Shown in pieces: positions 17,462-26,742 of a stretch of DNA of 64,000 nt. Source of the DNA: Polynucleobacter antarcticus (GTDB taxonomy: Bacteria; Pseudomonadota; Gammaproteobacteria; Burkholderiales; Burkholderiaceae); NCBI RefSeq assembly GCF_013307245.1, contig NZ_CP028941.1, positions 372,001-436,000 of the forward strand, written 5' to 3'. The position numbers were made by a program, and so were the translations under genes. Position 1 is the stretch's first letter. Each line of letters starts with the position of its first letter. The notes beneath the pieces are model-generated. The model had not been told where the DNA came from, ran no database searches, and was given only the letters and a program-made list of their open reading frames with translations.

Positions 17462-18667
17462 TTATCTCTCGCGCAAACCTTGATGGAAGGCCACGTAGAT
17501 TGGGCGCATCAGGTAACGTAATACCGTTTGACGGTCCGTCACAATATCAGCCTGTACGGTCATTCCTGGCTCAATCTTCTTGCCTGGATCATCGCCTAAA
17601 TTCTTAGTAGGGATAGAGACTAAGACCTTGAAGTAAGGCTGCTGCTTTTCATCCAAAGTGCTGTATGGAGAAACCATCGTGACCTTGCCATCCACAGTAC
17701 CAAAACGCATAAAGTCATACGTACCAATCTTGACGCGGACATCTTGACCCACCCGCACAAAACCAATATCAGTCGGTTGCACCCGGACATCTGCCTGAAT
17801 CAAGCCATCGGTTGGCACCACATTCATCAAAATAGCACCGGGAGGCACTACACCGCCCACCGTTCTAAATTTCAAATCTTGCACTACGCCATCTACTGGA
17901 GAGACGACATCCACACGTTCTAAACGATCCCGCATTTTGGTGAGCTGCTCATCGGTTTGTGCCATTTCATTTGCGGCAATGTTGAGCTCATCCATATGGG
18001 TGCGTTGATAGCGTAGGAGTTCTGCTTGCGCCATTGTCAGATTTCTCTGTGCATCCAAAGCTTGCACACGCGTTGCCAGCTTCTCTTTAGAGAGTTCATT
18101 ACGGATGTTACTTACTTCACCCAAGATGGTAATTTCCTTTTCAAGCTGACTGACTTGAGACTTCGATGTTTTCAGCGTGACCTGTTGCTCTAAAACCATC
18201 TTCTCGTACTCTTTAGGCACCGTAGAAAAATCAGCTGGACGATCATCAATTAAGGCGCGTAATCGTTCTACCCGCGCAAACAAGCCCCAGTATTTGGCTT
18301 TTAAAGTCTCATATTCTGCATTCGGCTCGGTATCGTTGAGGCGCATTAGCACCTCACCTGCTTTTACCGCTTGGCCATCAACCACGTTAATGGCTGCAAT
18401 TCTGCCCCCATCTACGTGCTGAATGATCTTGACTGAACCAATAGGCATGACCTGCCCGGTTGATAAAGCCACTACATCAAGACGTGAGAACAATGCCCAC
18501 AACAGAAATAGGCCCACTGTGTAAGCGACTAACTTGATCGTAGTCCGTAGGTAGGTAGGTGGAACTGCCTCTTCTAGTAGGATAGCTTTAGCTAAATAGT
18601 TATCAGCTCTACTCCCCAATACCAGATCGGAATTACCACTCATCTGAACTTTAGATTGATCGTTCAT
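17462..18667 (-). CDS. HlyD-family periplasmic adaptor of a type I secretion system
   Basis: At 401 residues this has the standard length and layout: a cytoplasmic N-terminus, one membrane segment (LVAYTVGLFLLWALFS, about residues 45-62), a lipoyl-like half motif (GQVMPIGSVKIIQHVDGGRIAAINVVDGQ), and a long coiled coil (about 120-240). The second lipoyl half (VVSPVDGVVQDLKF) and a beta-barrel follow, ending with GMTVQADIVTDRQTVL and RYLMRPI. Such adaptors join the inner-membrane ABC exporter to TolC. The gene follows the ABC gene by 43 bases on the same strand and precedes the regulator at 15749. The probable substrate is the giant RTX protein of the same cluster. Confidence 0.93.
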   Translation of the reverse strand: MNDQSKVQMSGNSDLVLGSRADNYLAKAILLEEAVPPTYLRTTIKLVAYTVGLFLLWALFSRLDVVALSTGQVMPIGSVKIIQHVDGGRIAAINVVDGQAVKAGEVLMRLNDTEPNAEYETLKAKYWGLFARVERLRALIDDRPADFSTVPKEYEKMVLEQQVTLKTSKSQVSQLEKEITILGEVSNIRNELSKEKLATRVQALDAQRNLTMAQAELLRYQRTHMDELNIAANEMAQTDEQLTKMRDRLERVDVVSPVDGVVQDLKFRTVGGVVPPGAILMNVVPTDGLIQADVRVQPTDIGFVRVGQDVRVKIGTYDFMRFGTVDGKVTMVSPYSTLDEKQQPYFKVLVSIPTKNLGDDPGKKIEPGMTVQADIVTDRQTVLRYLMRPIYVAFHQGLRER

Positions 18668-18710
18668 GTTTAACTCTCATGTAAATATATTAATTAATAT
18701 GGGTGCTGCA

Positions 18711-21700
18711 TTAAGCGGAAACAGGTTGCTTCAATAATTCATTGGGAGGACCGGCAGCGCGTAAGTAGCCCTTATCAAAGACCAATAAGGTATCCGCCAG
18801 ACGAATATGACTTGGTCTATGGCTAATAAAGAGCACGGTGGTTTTACCTTTTAATGATTTCAAGGTCTCCACAAATTTATAATCTCCGTCAGCATCTAGA
18901 CCAGAGCCTGGCTCATCAAAAATCATGATGGGCGCCCGCGTAATGTAGGTTCTCGCCAGCAATAATTTTTGCTTTAAGGTGGACGGTAGCTCATTGGTAT
19001 TGTCACCAAAGCGGTAGTTAATCCCATTTGGCAGAGCCAGCACAGCAGAGAGTGCACCAGCCATATCAAGGACTTGATAGACATCATCATCCGTCGCATC
19101 TGGTCTTGCAAAGCGCAGATTTTGCGCAATCGTTGCTCTAAAGAATTGGGTGTCTTGTGGTGCGTAACCAATGATGCGCCTTAACTCCAGCGGATCCAAT
19201 TGGCGAATATCCACACCATCAATCAAAATGCTACCCGCTTGTGGGGCATACATCCCCATCAATAGTTTCAGTAAGGTGGACTTACCACTACCATTTGCCC
19301 CGGTAATCGCTACCAACTCCCCTGCTTGCACCTTAAACTCAATACCAATTAAGGCCGGATCTGTGTGCATGGAATAACGAAAAGAAGCCCGAGCAAACTC
19401 TAAGCGACCCTCTAGACCTCTGGATACCGGTGACGCACTCATCTCATCTGGACGCTCAGTCTGAATCTGCATCAGAGAATCAATTTGTCTAGCAGCAGTT
19501 CTAATCCGCTCAATCCGAGTCATATTGGTAAACAAAGTTTGCAATGGTGTTAATACCCGCCACATCAGCAGCAGCGAGGCAATCAAGGCACCTGAGCTTA
19601 ATTTCTGATCAAATACTGCTGGCGTAGTGAAGGCCACAATTCCTAAAGCCGAGAGCATCATCACAAAATAGGAAATACCTACTAGCATTGAGGACAAACG
19701 CTCAGCTTGGAATGAGCACATTGCAGAATTTGCTGACACTTCACGCATTCGCTCTAGCCACATATATTGCGCACCAGATTCACGGACATTGCGCATCTTC
19801 GTGATCATCTCAATTAAGAACTCTGTACGCTTGGCGCTGGCATACCCTAATGCACTCACACTATCGTTGGTACGTTTAAGGAAGATAAAGAATAAGAGTG
19901 CATATACCGCTACCATGATCAGAAATAAAACCAGGGCAATCGGATTAATGATGGATAAGCCAATTAGTAATACCAAGGTGGCAGGTAGCTCTAGCATAGT
20001 AGAAGCTAATGGGCCCGTGAAAGCATCCCGAATACCTTGGAAAATTTGTAGACGGGCCGACTGCGCACCAACAGAGGCTCTCTCTGAGAATGACGGAGGC
20101 AATGCCAGTACATGCTGTAACACGGCGGTGCCAAAGAGATATTCAATTCGACCTGAGATAAAGGACAAAATATCTGCCCGTTGTTTCACGAAAAAATAGG
20201 ACAAGACCACTGCAATGACAGCGCCAATAGTCAGGTAGAACAGTGTTTCTTTAGCTCCGGATGGAATAATCACGCTGTAAGCTGCCATCAAGAATAATGA
20301 GGAGCCCATCAAAATCACTCCGGAAATCAATGAGGCAATAGATCCTTGACCAATTAACCCAGAAAAACGGTAGAGGGTCTGTCCAACCCATGATTTTTTC
20401 TTTGCAGTGCTTTTCTCTAACTGAGTGAAAAAATAGGCAATGCCCGGCATAGCCAAATCACTCAGCAGTCTAGGTTCTGATTCGGTAGATTCCCCCACAC
20501 GTAATTGCTGTCCAATCCTACCGAGAACAACAAAGGCTGCGCCTTGATCAGGCACAAATAGGCATGGATACGCTCTTTGATCAATCGCACTTAAAGCACA
20601 AGGCACTTCGGATACGCGATAGCCTAGGGTGGCCATCGCATTTTGGATACCTGTCAAATCTAATCCAGGTGTGTAGTACGGTAAAGACTCGGCTACATCA
20701 CGTGCCGAGTATGGCGAATTAATCACTTTTAATAAGAGCGCCAAGCATTCAGAAAAATCCGTCACCTGTTTAAAGTTAGTGTTAATGGTTTCACCCATGT
20801 GAAACCAACGCTGACTTGGTGGACTGACTTGTCTGCCGGCCTCAAAAAATGCTCCCGGTGCTAAGGGGGAATAATTTTCAGGCATTGCGACAGATTTAGT
20901 GCTTAAGCCAGTGGGTGGATTGAGAGCGGCACTTGTGGGAGCATGTAAGGCACTAAGATTACCTGCTGGATTATCAAAGAGATTGCCATCATGTAAATAC
21001 AAAGTGCGGTTTGCAAGACGGGTAAAGGAAGGTCTCTCTGAAACTAATATGATGGTGACCTTGCCACGAATACCTTCCAGATACTTGAGAAGCATGCTAT
21101 CGCCCTCTGAGTCCATTGCAGCACTGGAGTCATCAAATAAAATCACGCTCGGGTTAGAAGATAAAGCACGCACAATCGCAACACGCTGGCGAAAGCCCGG
21201 GGGCATGGAATCAGCAGCCATATCGCCCACAATAGAATCCCAGCCTCGGGGCATACGAGATACAAAGTCAGACAAACCTAATTCTTTAGCTACCTGCATT
21301 GCAATATCAATGCGAGAGGAGTCAAAAACCGTGACGTTATCTAATAGCGAGCCTTCAAATAAGGCCGTTCGTTGCGGCAAATACGCTACTTCTTTAGCTA
21401 AGTCTTCAATACTAAATTCTTTAAGATTCTTACCATTGAGGGTCACTTCGCCTCTTAAAGGCTCCAAAATGCCTGCCATAAGTTGTAGCAAGGCACTACG
21501 CCCAGAACCACTTTGCCCGCCGATAGCAATAAACTCCCCCGCCTTTACATCAAGAGATAAGTTGTCAAAGAGTTCTTTTTGAACGCCGGGGAACTGAAAG
21601 GCGACATTGCTTAATTGCAGATTAGAAGCACTTAATACTGATGCCTCTGCAATAAGCGCATTGGGATCAATGATTTTTTCATGAGCAGGCAAGCCAGGCT

Positions 21701-23288
21701 TATCCAATACCAGTTTTAACTTATCCCGCAATATTTCATCTTGTTGGTGCTTAGACCACATACCGCCCAGTCTTTGCAAAGGGGATAAGGCACGCAAGCC
21801 CAACAGGATGCATGCGGCCATTTCACCATTTGACAACTGATTACTAATTACGAGCCAAGATCCTAGGGCTATTACCGCTACTGTCATCAGTGGAGAAAAC
21901 ACACTACCTACTCCCGCAGACATCTCTAGAGCATACGTAACGCGTGACATCAACACAGCACAGCTTTCTTGTAAACGCTCATACCGCCTTAACATCAATG
22001 ATTCCATCGTCATGGACTTCATCGTGTGCACGTTCTTAAGGATCTCAGTTAATAGATTCGCTCTGCGCAAATCCATTTCCTTTTGCTCTTTAATAATGGC
22101 CGGGTAATTGCGTCCATTCTTCCAGGTAATAAATACAAATGCGCTATAGCCAATCATTAGGACAAGGCCAATTAATGGGCTAATAAAGAAAATGATGAAA
22201 ACGTACAACAATGTAAAGGGTAAGTCCATCAACTGCTGGGAGGTTTGTCCAGAATAGTGATAGCGCAAAGTAGAAATCGATTTATATTCCTCAAGAATAG
22301 TGCCAGTACCCTTGCGTTCAAAATCATTAATGGGCTCTGCTAGCAAGCGGCTAGTGAGAGAAACATATCCTTGATGTTCAAAGCGCGCTGATATCCAAGC
22401 TGTCGAGTAGGATCTAAATATACGAATCACTGCTTCAAGCGCAACTGCAGTTCCTACAGCCACACAAAAGACAATGAGGGTATCCATCGAGCGATGCGAT
22501 AGAATACGATCGTATAACTGCAACATTAATAAAGGAAATGCGAGGGCTAAGATATTGATTAATACGCTGGCAACTACAATGTTATTGCGCTCCTGTATAA
22601 AAGTAGAAAGCTCATCAACCGAGTCTTTTTGCTTTTTATTCTGAAATATTTGCTTTGTTTGCCCATACAACTGAACAAGCTCTGAAGTAAATAATTTCCA
22701 CTCTTCTGCGAATTGATTTACTCGAACTTGAAAGTACGTTTGACATTGTTCATTTAAAGCATTAGCTGAGTATTTCTCTGTAAATTTTTTTCTCTGTGTC
22801 GCTTGATCAGGATCATTAAAACCGTACTTATTGAAAAGTTGATGCCATTTTTTTTCTAAATAATGAAATATATTTTTCAAATCTTGACTCATCACATCGT
22901 TGAGCTTGACGAGTACCCAATGGAAAAACTTTGCAAGCAGATAGACTGGGGTCAAAATAAGATTGAGCGGCTGAATAATCCAAGCAACACTGCTTGAAAG
23001 CGCTTCTTTGGGTCGATTCATAAAAGCATAAAAACGACTGGATTGATCCACAATAGCGGAAGCCACCTGAAGGATGGCGGCGTATCCCTTATTAAGCAAT
23101 GGCAGTAATTTTGATCTAATAAAAACAAAGAGCACTTCAATGGAACGCGCTATCAAAAAAATGGTGAAAAGAGCAGCAGCGATACCACCCTCAATAATTC
23201 CAAGGATGGGTACAGACACGACTTTGAGAATCTTTTTGCTTAACTGGATCATTCGGCCCATTAAAGGAGTGTCATTTTTCATATTCAT
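18711..23288 (-). CDS. Fused double type I secretion ABC transporter
   Basis: At 1525 residues this is about twice the usual 580-720 of the family. Order: an N-terminal ~230-residue hydrophobic and amphipathic extension; a first six-helix membrane domain; nucleotide-binding domain 1; a C39-like domain without catalytic Cys (about 830-960); a second membrane domain; nucleotide-binding domain 2. Domain 1 is degenerate: Walker A GQSGSGRSA has Arg for Lys, the Walker B end is FDD instead of FDE, and the H-loop His is Glu (VSERPS). Domain 2 has GANGSGKST, IFDEPGSGLD and SHRPS. Both signature motifs are divergent (MPPGFRQR, LPSTLKQK). It follows tolC by six bases. It should export the RTX adhesin, with ATP hydrolysis carried by one site. 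Confidence 0.9.
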   Translation of the reverse strand: MNMKNDTPLMGRMIQLSKKILKVVSVPILGIIEGGIAAALFTIFLIARSIEVLFVFIRSKLLPLLNKGYAAILQVASAIVDQSSRFYAFMNRPKEALSSSVAWIIQPLNLILTPVYLLAKFFHWVLVKLNDVMSQDLKNIFHYLEKKWHQLFNKYGFNDPDQATQRKKFTEKYSANALNEQCQTYFQVRVNQFAEEWKLFTSELVQLYGQTKQIFQNKKQKDSVDELSTFIQERNNIVVASVLINILALAFPLLMLQLYDRILSHRSMDTLIVFCVAVGTAVALEAVIRIFRSYSTAWISARFEHQGYVSLTSRLLAEPINDFERKGTGTILEEYKSISTLRYHYSGQTSQQLMDLPFTLLYVFIIFFISPLIGLVLMIGYSAFVFITWKNGRNYPAIIKEQKEMDLRRANLLTEILKNVHTMKSMTMESLMLRRYERLQESCAVLMSRVTYALEMSAGVGSVFSPLMTVAVIALGSWLVISNQLSNGEMAACILLGLRALSPLQRLGGMWSKHQQDEILRDKLKLVLDKPGLPAHEKIIDPNALIAEASVLSASNLQLSNVAFQFPGVQKELFDNLSLDVKAGEFIAIGGQSGSGRSALLQLMAGILEPLRGEVTLNGKNLKEFSIEDLAKEVAYLPQRTALFEGSLLDNVTVFDSSRIDIAMQVAKELGLSDFVSRMPRGWDSIVGDMAADSMPPGFRQRVAIVRALSSNPSVILFDDSSAAMDSEGDSMLLKYLEGIRGKVTIILVSERPSFTRLANRTLYLHDGNLFDNPAGNLSALHAPTSAALNPPTGLSTKSVAMPENYSPLAPGAFFEAGRQVSPPSQRWFHMGETINTNFKQVTDFSECLALLLKVINSPYSARDVAESLPYYTPGLDLTGIQNAMATLGYRVSEVPCALSAIDQRAYPCLFVPDQGAAFVVLGRIGQQLRVGESTESEPRLLSDLAMPGIAYFFTQLEKSTAKKKSWVGQTLYRFSGLIGQGSIASLISGVILMGSSLFLMAAYSVIIPSGAKETLFYLTIGAVIAVVLSYFFVKQRADILSFISGRIEYLFGTAVLQHVLALPPSFSERASVGAQSARLQIFQGIRDAFTGPLASTMLELPATLVLLIGLSIINPIALVLFLIMVAVYALLFFIFLKRTNDSVSALGYASAKRTEFLIEMITKMRNVRESGAQYMWLERMREVSANSAMCSFQAERLSSMLVGISYFVMMLSALGIVAFTTPAVFDQKLSSGALIASLLLMWRVLTPLQTLFTNMTRIERIRTAARQIDSLMQIQTERPDEMSASPVSRGLEGRLEFARASFRYSMHTDPALIGIEFKVQAGELVAITGANGSGKSTLLKLLMGMYAPQAGSILIDGVDIRQLDPLELRRIIGYAPQDTQFFRATIAQNLRFARPDATDDDVYQVLDMAGALSAVLALPNGINYRFGDNTNELPSTLKQKLLLARTYITRAPIMIFDEPGSGLDADGDYKFVETLKSLKGKTTVLFISHRPSHIRLADTLLVFDKGYLRAAGPPNELLKQPVSA

Positions 23289-23294
23289 ATCGCT

Positions 23295-24917
23295 TTAATT
23301 AGGGGTCGATTGTTTTAGTGGCGCAGGTGCATTAATCATGTTGCCCTTGCTATCGATACCAAGATTGGGTTTGGGACCCACAATTTTGTCTGCCTTACTG
23401 GCCGCTTCCGCCCATCTTGCATCTGCGGCAGGTAATTTTGTGCCACCTAAGCACGGATCATTTTGTAACTTAGTACCCCCGCCGATCGCCTTAAACAAGT
23501 CGACTGAAGCGCGCAATTGATCAAATCTTGCTTGAATTGCTGCATCTTCTGAGTTAAATACCGTACGCTGAATTTCATAAAGCTGGACAAAATCCATACC
23601 GCCTAAAAGAACCACCCGTTGACTCATCACAGTCAGTCGTTGCGCCTTATCGCGTGAGGTACTTAAATCCGAATACGCACGAGCAGTCAATTGAATGCCG
23701 GAAAGTGAGTCCTCAACTTCTCGCAAAGAAGACAGTACCGTATTGGCATAAGACTCCAACATTTCTACGTTCTTAGCACTGGCCAGCTGAATTTGCGATT
23801 GCCGTTTGCCCGCATCAAAAATGTTGGCTAATAAATTACTAGTAATGTTGTAATACAAACTTTGTGGTGCAGTGAGTGTAGATAAAAGAAAGCTACCAAA
23901 GCCAGCGCCGCCCGTTAAATTAAAATTAGGCAATAAATTGGCTCGAGCGGAATATAAATCCAGCTTGGCGGATTCCAACATCGCTTCTGCCCGTCGAATA
24001 TCAGGCCTTCTGCATAGAAGATCAGACGGCAATCCTGGCTCTACGACAGGTACCCTCACCTTATCAACCGACACTCCTTTGACTGTCAGCGTGGAAGGCG
24101 TTATTCCCACCAGTGTGGCCAAACGCGTAAATGCGCGCTCACGCTGTTGCTGTAAACCTACAACGGCTGCACGCGTATTATTCAAAAGAATCGTTTGTTG
24201 GAAAAAATCAATTTCCGTAGCATCGCCTAGTTGCACGCGTCTACCAAGACCTCTCGTCAGCTCCTGAATCGCATCCAAATTTCGCTGACCGACTGTTATA
24301 CGTTCATTCAGGGACACTACCTGAAAATAAGAAGTCACAATATCGCCCGTAAGGGTTAGAGTCACTGCATCACGATTAAACTCGCTAGCTAAAGCCTGAG
24401 AATAAGCTGACTGAGTATCAAATCCTTTTTTGCCCCACAAGTTCACTTCATAGTTAACCAATGCCCCAGCCTGCCAGGTTCCTTGACTAGACCAAGCGGC
24501 GGTATTAGGAGCAGATCCAATCGCCGGATACGGCGCCTGAATGGAATAACCACCAATCGCATCAATGGTTGGGTATTCAGCTGATCGCACAATACCCGCT
24601 TGGGCACGCGTTTGAGCAACCCGAGCAACGGCGACACGCAAGTCATAGTTATTGGTAATACCGGTTTCGACTATTTGATTGAGCTCGTCACTCTCGAAAT
24701 CCCGCCACCATAATTCTTTTGGGCGTGGCAAGCTCGCCTCAACCGGAGCCCTAAATTCTTTTGGAAGCCATCGTACATATTCTGCAGCAGGTGGCGCATC
24801 GCCTGGCTTGATGATGGGGCTCGTGCAAGCACTCAAGCCCAAGGAAAGACAAGCCAAATAAAGAGGCAGCCGTTTACATTGGGGACGCGAAACACCAGCA
24901 GGACTTTTATTGGCCAC
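23295..24917 (-). CDS. TolC/NodT-family outer-membrane export lipoprotein
   Basis: The 540-residue frame uses a GTG at 24917. Its signal peptide ends in a lipobox (LSLGLSAC), so the mature protein is a lipid-anchored outer-membrane factor. The outer-membrane efflux hallmarks are present: paired long helices with repeats such as YDLRVAVARVAQTRAQAG and YSARANLLPNFNLTGGAGFG, and LPSDLLCRRPDIRRAEAML in the middle. Trimers of this family form the outer-membrane duct of tripartite exporters. It is the first gene of the cluster and is followed by the ABC and HlyD genes. A palindrome begins only four bases upstream of the GTG, so either repression acts close to the start codon or the transcript starts nearby. 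The C-terminal tail after the barrel is Pro/Lys-rich. Confidence 0.92.
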   Translation of the reverse strand: MANKSPAGVSRPQCKRLPLYLACLSLGLSACTSPIIKPGDAPPAAEYVRWLPKEFRAPVEASLPRPKELWWRDFESDELNQIVETGITNNYDLRVAVARVAQTRAQAGIVRSAEYPTIDAIGGYSIQAPYPAIGSAPNTAAWSSQGTWQAGALVNYEVNLWGKKGFDTQSAYSQALASEFNRDAVTLTLTGDIVTSYFQVVSLNERITVGQRNLDAIQELTRGLGRRVQLGDATEIDFFQQTILLNNTRAAVVGLQQQRERAFTRLATLVGITPSTLTVKGVSVDKVRVPVVEPGLPSDLLCRRPDIRRAEAMLESAKLDLYSARANLLPNFNLTGGAGFGSFLLSTLTAPQSLYYNITSNLLANIFDAGKRQSQIQLASAKNVEMLESYANTVLSSLREVEDSLSGIQLTARAYSDLSTSRDKAQRLTVMSQRVVLLGGMDFVQLYEIQRTVFNSEDAAIQARFDQLRASVDLFKAIGGGTKLQNDPCLGGTKLPAADARWAEAASKADKIVGPKPNLGIDSKGNMINAPAPLKQSTPN

Positions 24918-24920
24918 GGC

Positions 24921-24936
24921 AATAACTTTAGTTATA
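24921..24936. promoter_or_regulatory. Palindrome AATAAC-TTTA-GTTATA next to the tolC start
   Basis: This is a one-mismatch copy of the 16 bases found at 14660 and 28470. It begins four bases upstream of the tolC GTG in the 178-base divergent space between tolC and the HD-GYP gene at 25096. Confidence 0.5.
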
Positions 24937-25000
24937 AATAGATCTACTATTAAACTATATAAGTACCTTTTTTTACATAGTACTTGTAGAAAGGTCTATT

Positions 25001-25016
25001 TAGTACTTATGTAGTA
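25001..25016. promoter_or_regulatory. Palindrome TAGTAC-TTAT-GTAGTA (operator candidate)
   Basis: This is the first of two sites set 22 bases apart, about two helical turns, in the divergent space between tolC and the gene at 25096. A lone TAGTAC half-site lies just left at 24978. The pair suggests cooperative binding. Confidence 0.5.
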
Positions 25017-25022
25017 TAAAAG

Positions 25023-25038
25023 TAGTATTTAAGTACTA
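25023..25038. promoter_or_regulatory. Palindrome TAGTAT-TTAA-GTACTA (operator candidate)
   Basis: Second site of the pair, one mismatch from symmetry, ending 57 bases before the ATG at 25096. Same 6-4-6 layout as the other sites of the region. Confidence 0.5.
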
Positions 25039-25095
25039 AATAAGCTTAATAACTTTTAGTGATAATGTATAAAAACCTCTAAATATTACGATCTC

Positions 25096-26718
25096 ATGCC
25101 CGCCAATACGATTAGTAAAGATCTCATGCAGCAACTACTCAAGATTAGCTCGTCTTTGAGTAGCGAGAAAGATATTGATCAGTTGTTAGAAAATATTTTG
25201 CAATCTGCCATGCAAATCACCAATTGCGATGCAGGCACTCTCTATCTCAATTCAGATAACCATAGCCTCAAATTTGAGATATTGCATACCAAAAGCAAGG
25301 GCGTGCACCTAGGCGGGAAAAGTGGCAAAACTATTTCTATCCCTCCGATACCACTGAGTAAGATAAATGGAGAGCCAGAGCTGTCTAGGGTAGCGTGTTA
25401 CGCCGTTAATAAAGAAGAAATTGTCAATATTGAGGATGCCTACAATGCCCCATTAGGATTTGACTTCTCTGGAACCATTGCTTTTGATCAATCCAATAAC
25501 TACCGGTCCCAATCCTTTCTCACGGTCCCGATGAAAAACCATGAGGAAGAAGTAATTGGCGTGCTTCAACTCATCAATGCTACTGACCCCGTATCAGGAT
25601 CTGTGATTGCTTTTTCTCAAGAAGATCAAGAAATCGTGGAAGCCTTATCCTCTCAGGCAGCGTTTGCCCTGACGAATCGCTTACTGATTCGTCAGCTCGA
25701 AGAGCTATTTGAATCCTTTATTGGCCTGATTAATCATGCAATCGATGACAAGTCGCCCTATACCGGCGGACACTGTAATCGCGTACCGGATCTCACCATG
25801 ATGCTAGCCGATGCTGTGAACCGTTGTAGTGCAGGACCCTTAGCAGATTTTATGTTGACTGAAGCTGATCGACAAGAGCTCAAAATTGCTGGCTTGCTGC
25901 ATGACTGTGGAAAAATTACGACGCCTGTTCACGTAGTTGATAAAGCTACCAAGCTAGAGAAGATCTTTGACCGTATTCATCTCATTGAAGTACGAGCTGA
26001 GGTTGCCCTGCGCGATATTAAGCTGGCCTTAGCCAATCATGAAATTGATACTGTGATTGCAGATCAAAAACACACTCAGCTAATAGATGACTGCTCTTTT
26101 TTATCGCACTGCAATATTGGTAGCGAGTTTATGAAAGATGAATCTGTATCACGAGTTCATGAGATTGCAGCGCGTTACCCGTGGATAGATAAATCAGGCA
26201 TCTCACACCCCTTCTTAACAGAAGAAGAAATCACAAACCTCACAATTCGTGCTGGGACACTAAATAAAGATGAGCGAAAAATCATCAATCGCCACATTGA
26301 TCTAACCATCAGCATGCTGGAAAAACTACCCTGGCCAAAACATTTGCGCAATGTAACTGAATACGCCGGTGGTCACCATGAGCGCATGGATGGTAAGGGC
26401 TACCCCAAAGGCTTAACTCGCGAACAAATGTCGGTGCCTGCGCGCTGCATGGGTATTGCCGATATCTTTGAAGCTCTGACTGCGAAAGACCGGCCCTATA
26501 AGAAAGGTAAAACTCTTAGTGAAGCGTTAGAGATCTTAGGAAAAATGAAGCTAGGGCACCATATTGACCCTGATCTATTTGATATTTTTATTTGGGATAA
26601 GGTCTATGAGGACTATGCCTTCAAGTTTATGGACAAGAGCCAAATGGATGAAGTGAATGTGTCAAAGATACCAGGCTACAACCCACCACCACCTGACTAT
26701 CAATTTAAAAGGGCGTAA
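25096..26718 (+). CDS. GAF/HD-GYP cyclic-di-GMP phosphodiesterase
   Basis: The 540 residues begin with a GAF domain (about 10-195), which senses a small ligand or redox state, followed by an HD-GYP domain (about 205-510). The catalytic motifs are intact: HDCGK near residue 272 and HHERMDGKGYPKG near residue 431. Between them is an insertion of roughly 100 residues that lengthens the usual HD-GYP spacing. There are no membrane segments or signal peptide, so it is cytoplasmic. The expected reaction is hydrolysis of cyclic-di-GMP to pGpG or GMP. It is divergent from tolC and shares three or four palindromic sites with it, which ties turnover of the messenger to expression of the exporter. Confidence 0.9.
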   Translation: MPANTISKDLMQQLLKISSSLSSEKDIDQLLENILQSAMQITNCDAGTLYLNSDNHSLKFEILHTKSKGVHLGGKSGKTISIPPIPLSKINGEPELSRVACYAVNKEEIVNIEDAYNAPLGFDFSGTIAFDQSNNYRSQSFLTVPMKNHEEEVIGVLQLINATDPVSGSVIAFSQEDQEIVEALSSQAAFALTNRLLIRQLEELFESFIGLINHAIDDKSPYTGGHCNRVPDLTMMLADAVNRCSAGPLADFMLTEADRQELKIAGLLHDCGKITTPVHVVDKATKLEKIFDRIHLIEVRAEVALRDIKLALANHEIDTVIADQKHTQLIDDCSFLSHCNIGSEFMKDESVSRVHEIAARYPWIDKSGISHPFLTEEEITNLTIRAGTLNKDERKIINRHIDLTISMLEKLPWPKHLRNVTEYAGGHHERMDGKGYPKGLTREQMSVPARCMGIADIFEALTAKDRPYKKGKTLSEALEILGKMKLGHHIDPDLFDIFIWDKVYEDYAFKFMDKSQMDEVNVSKIPGYNPPPPDYQFKRA

Positions 26719-26742
26719 ATCCGCCTCAAATCCCTAGATCAT

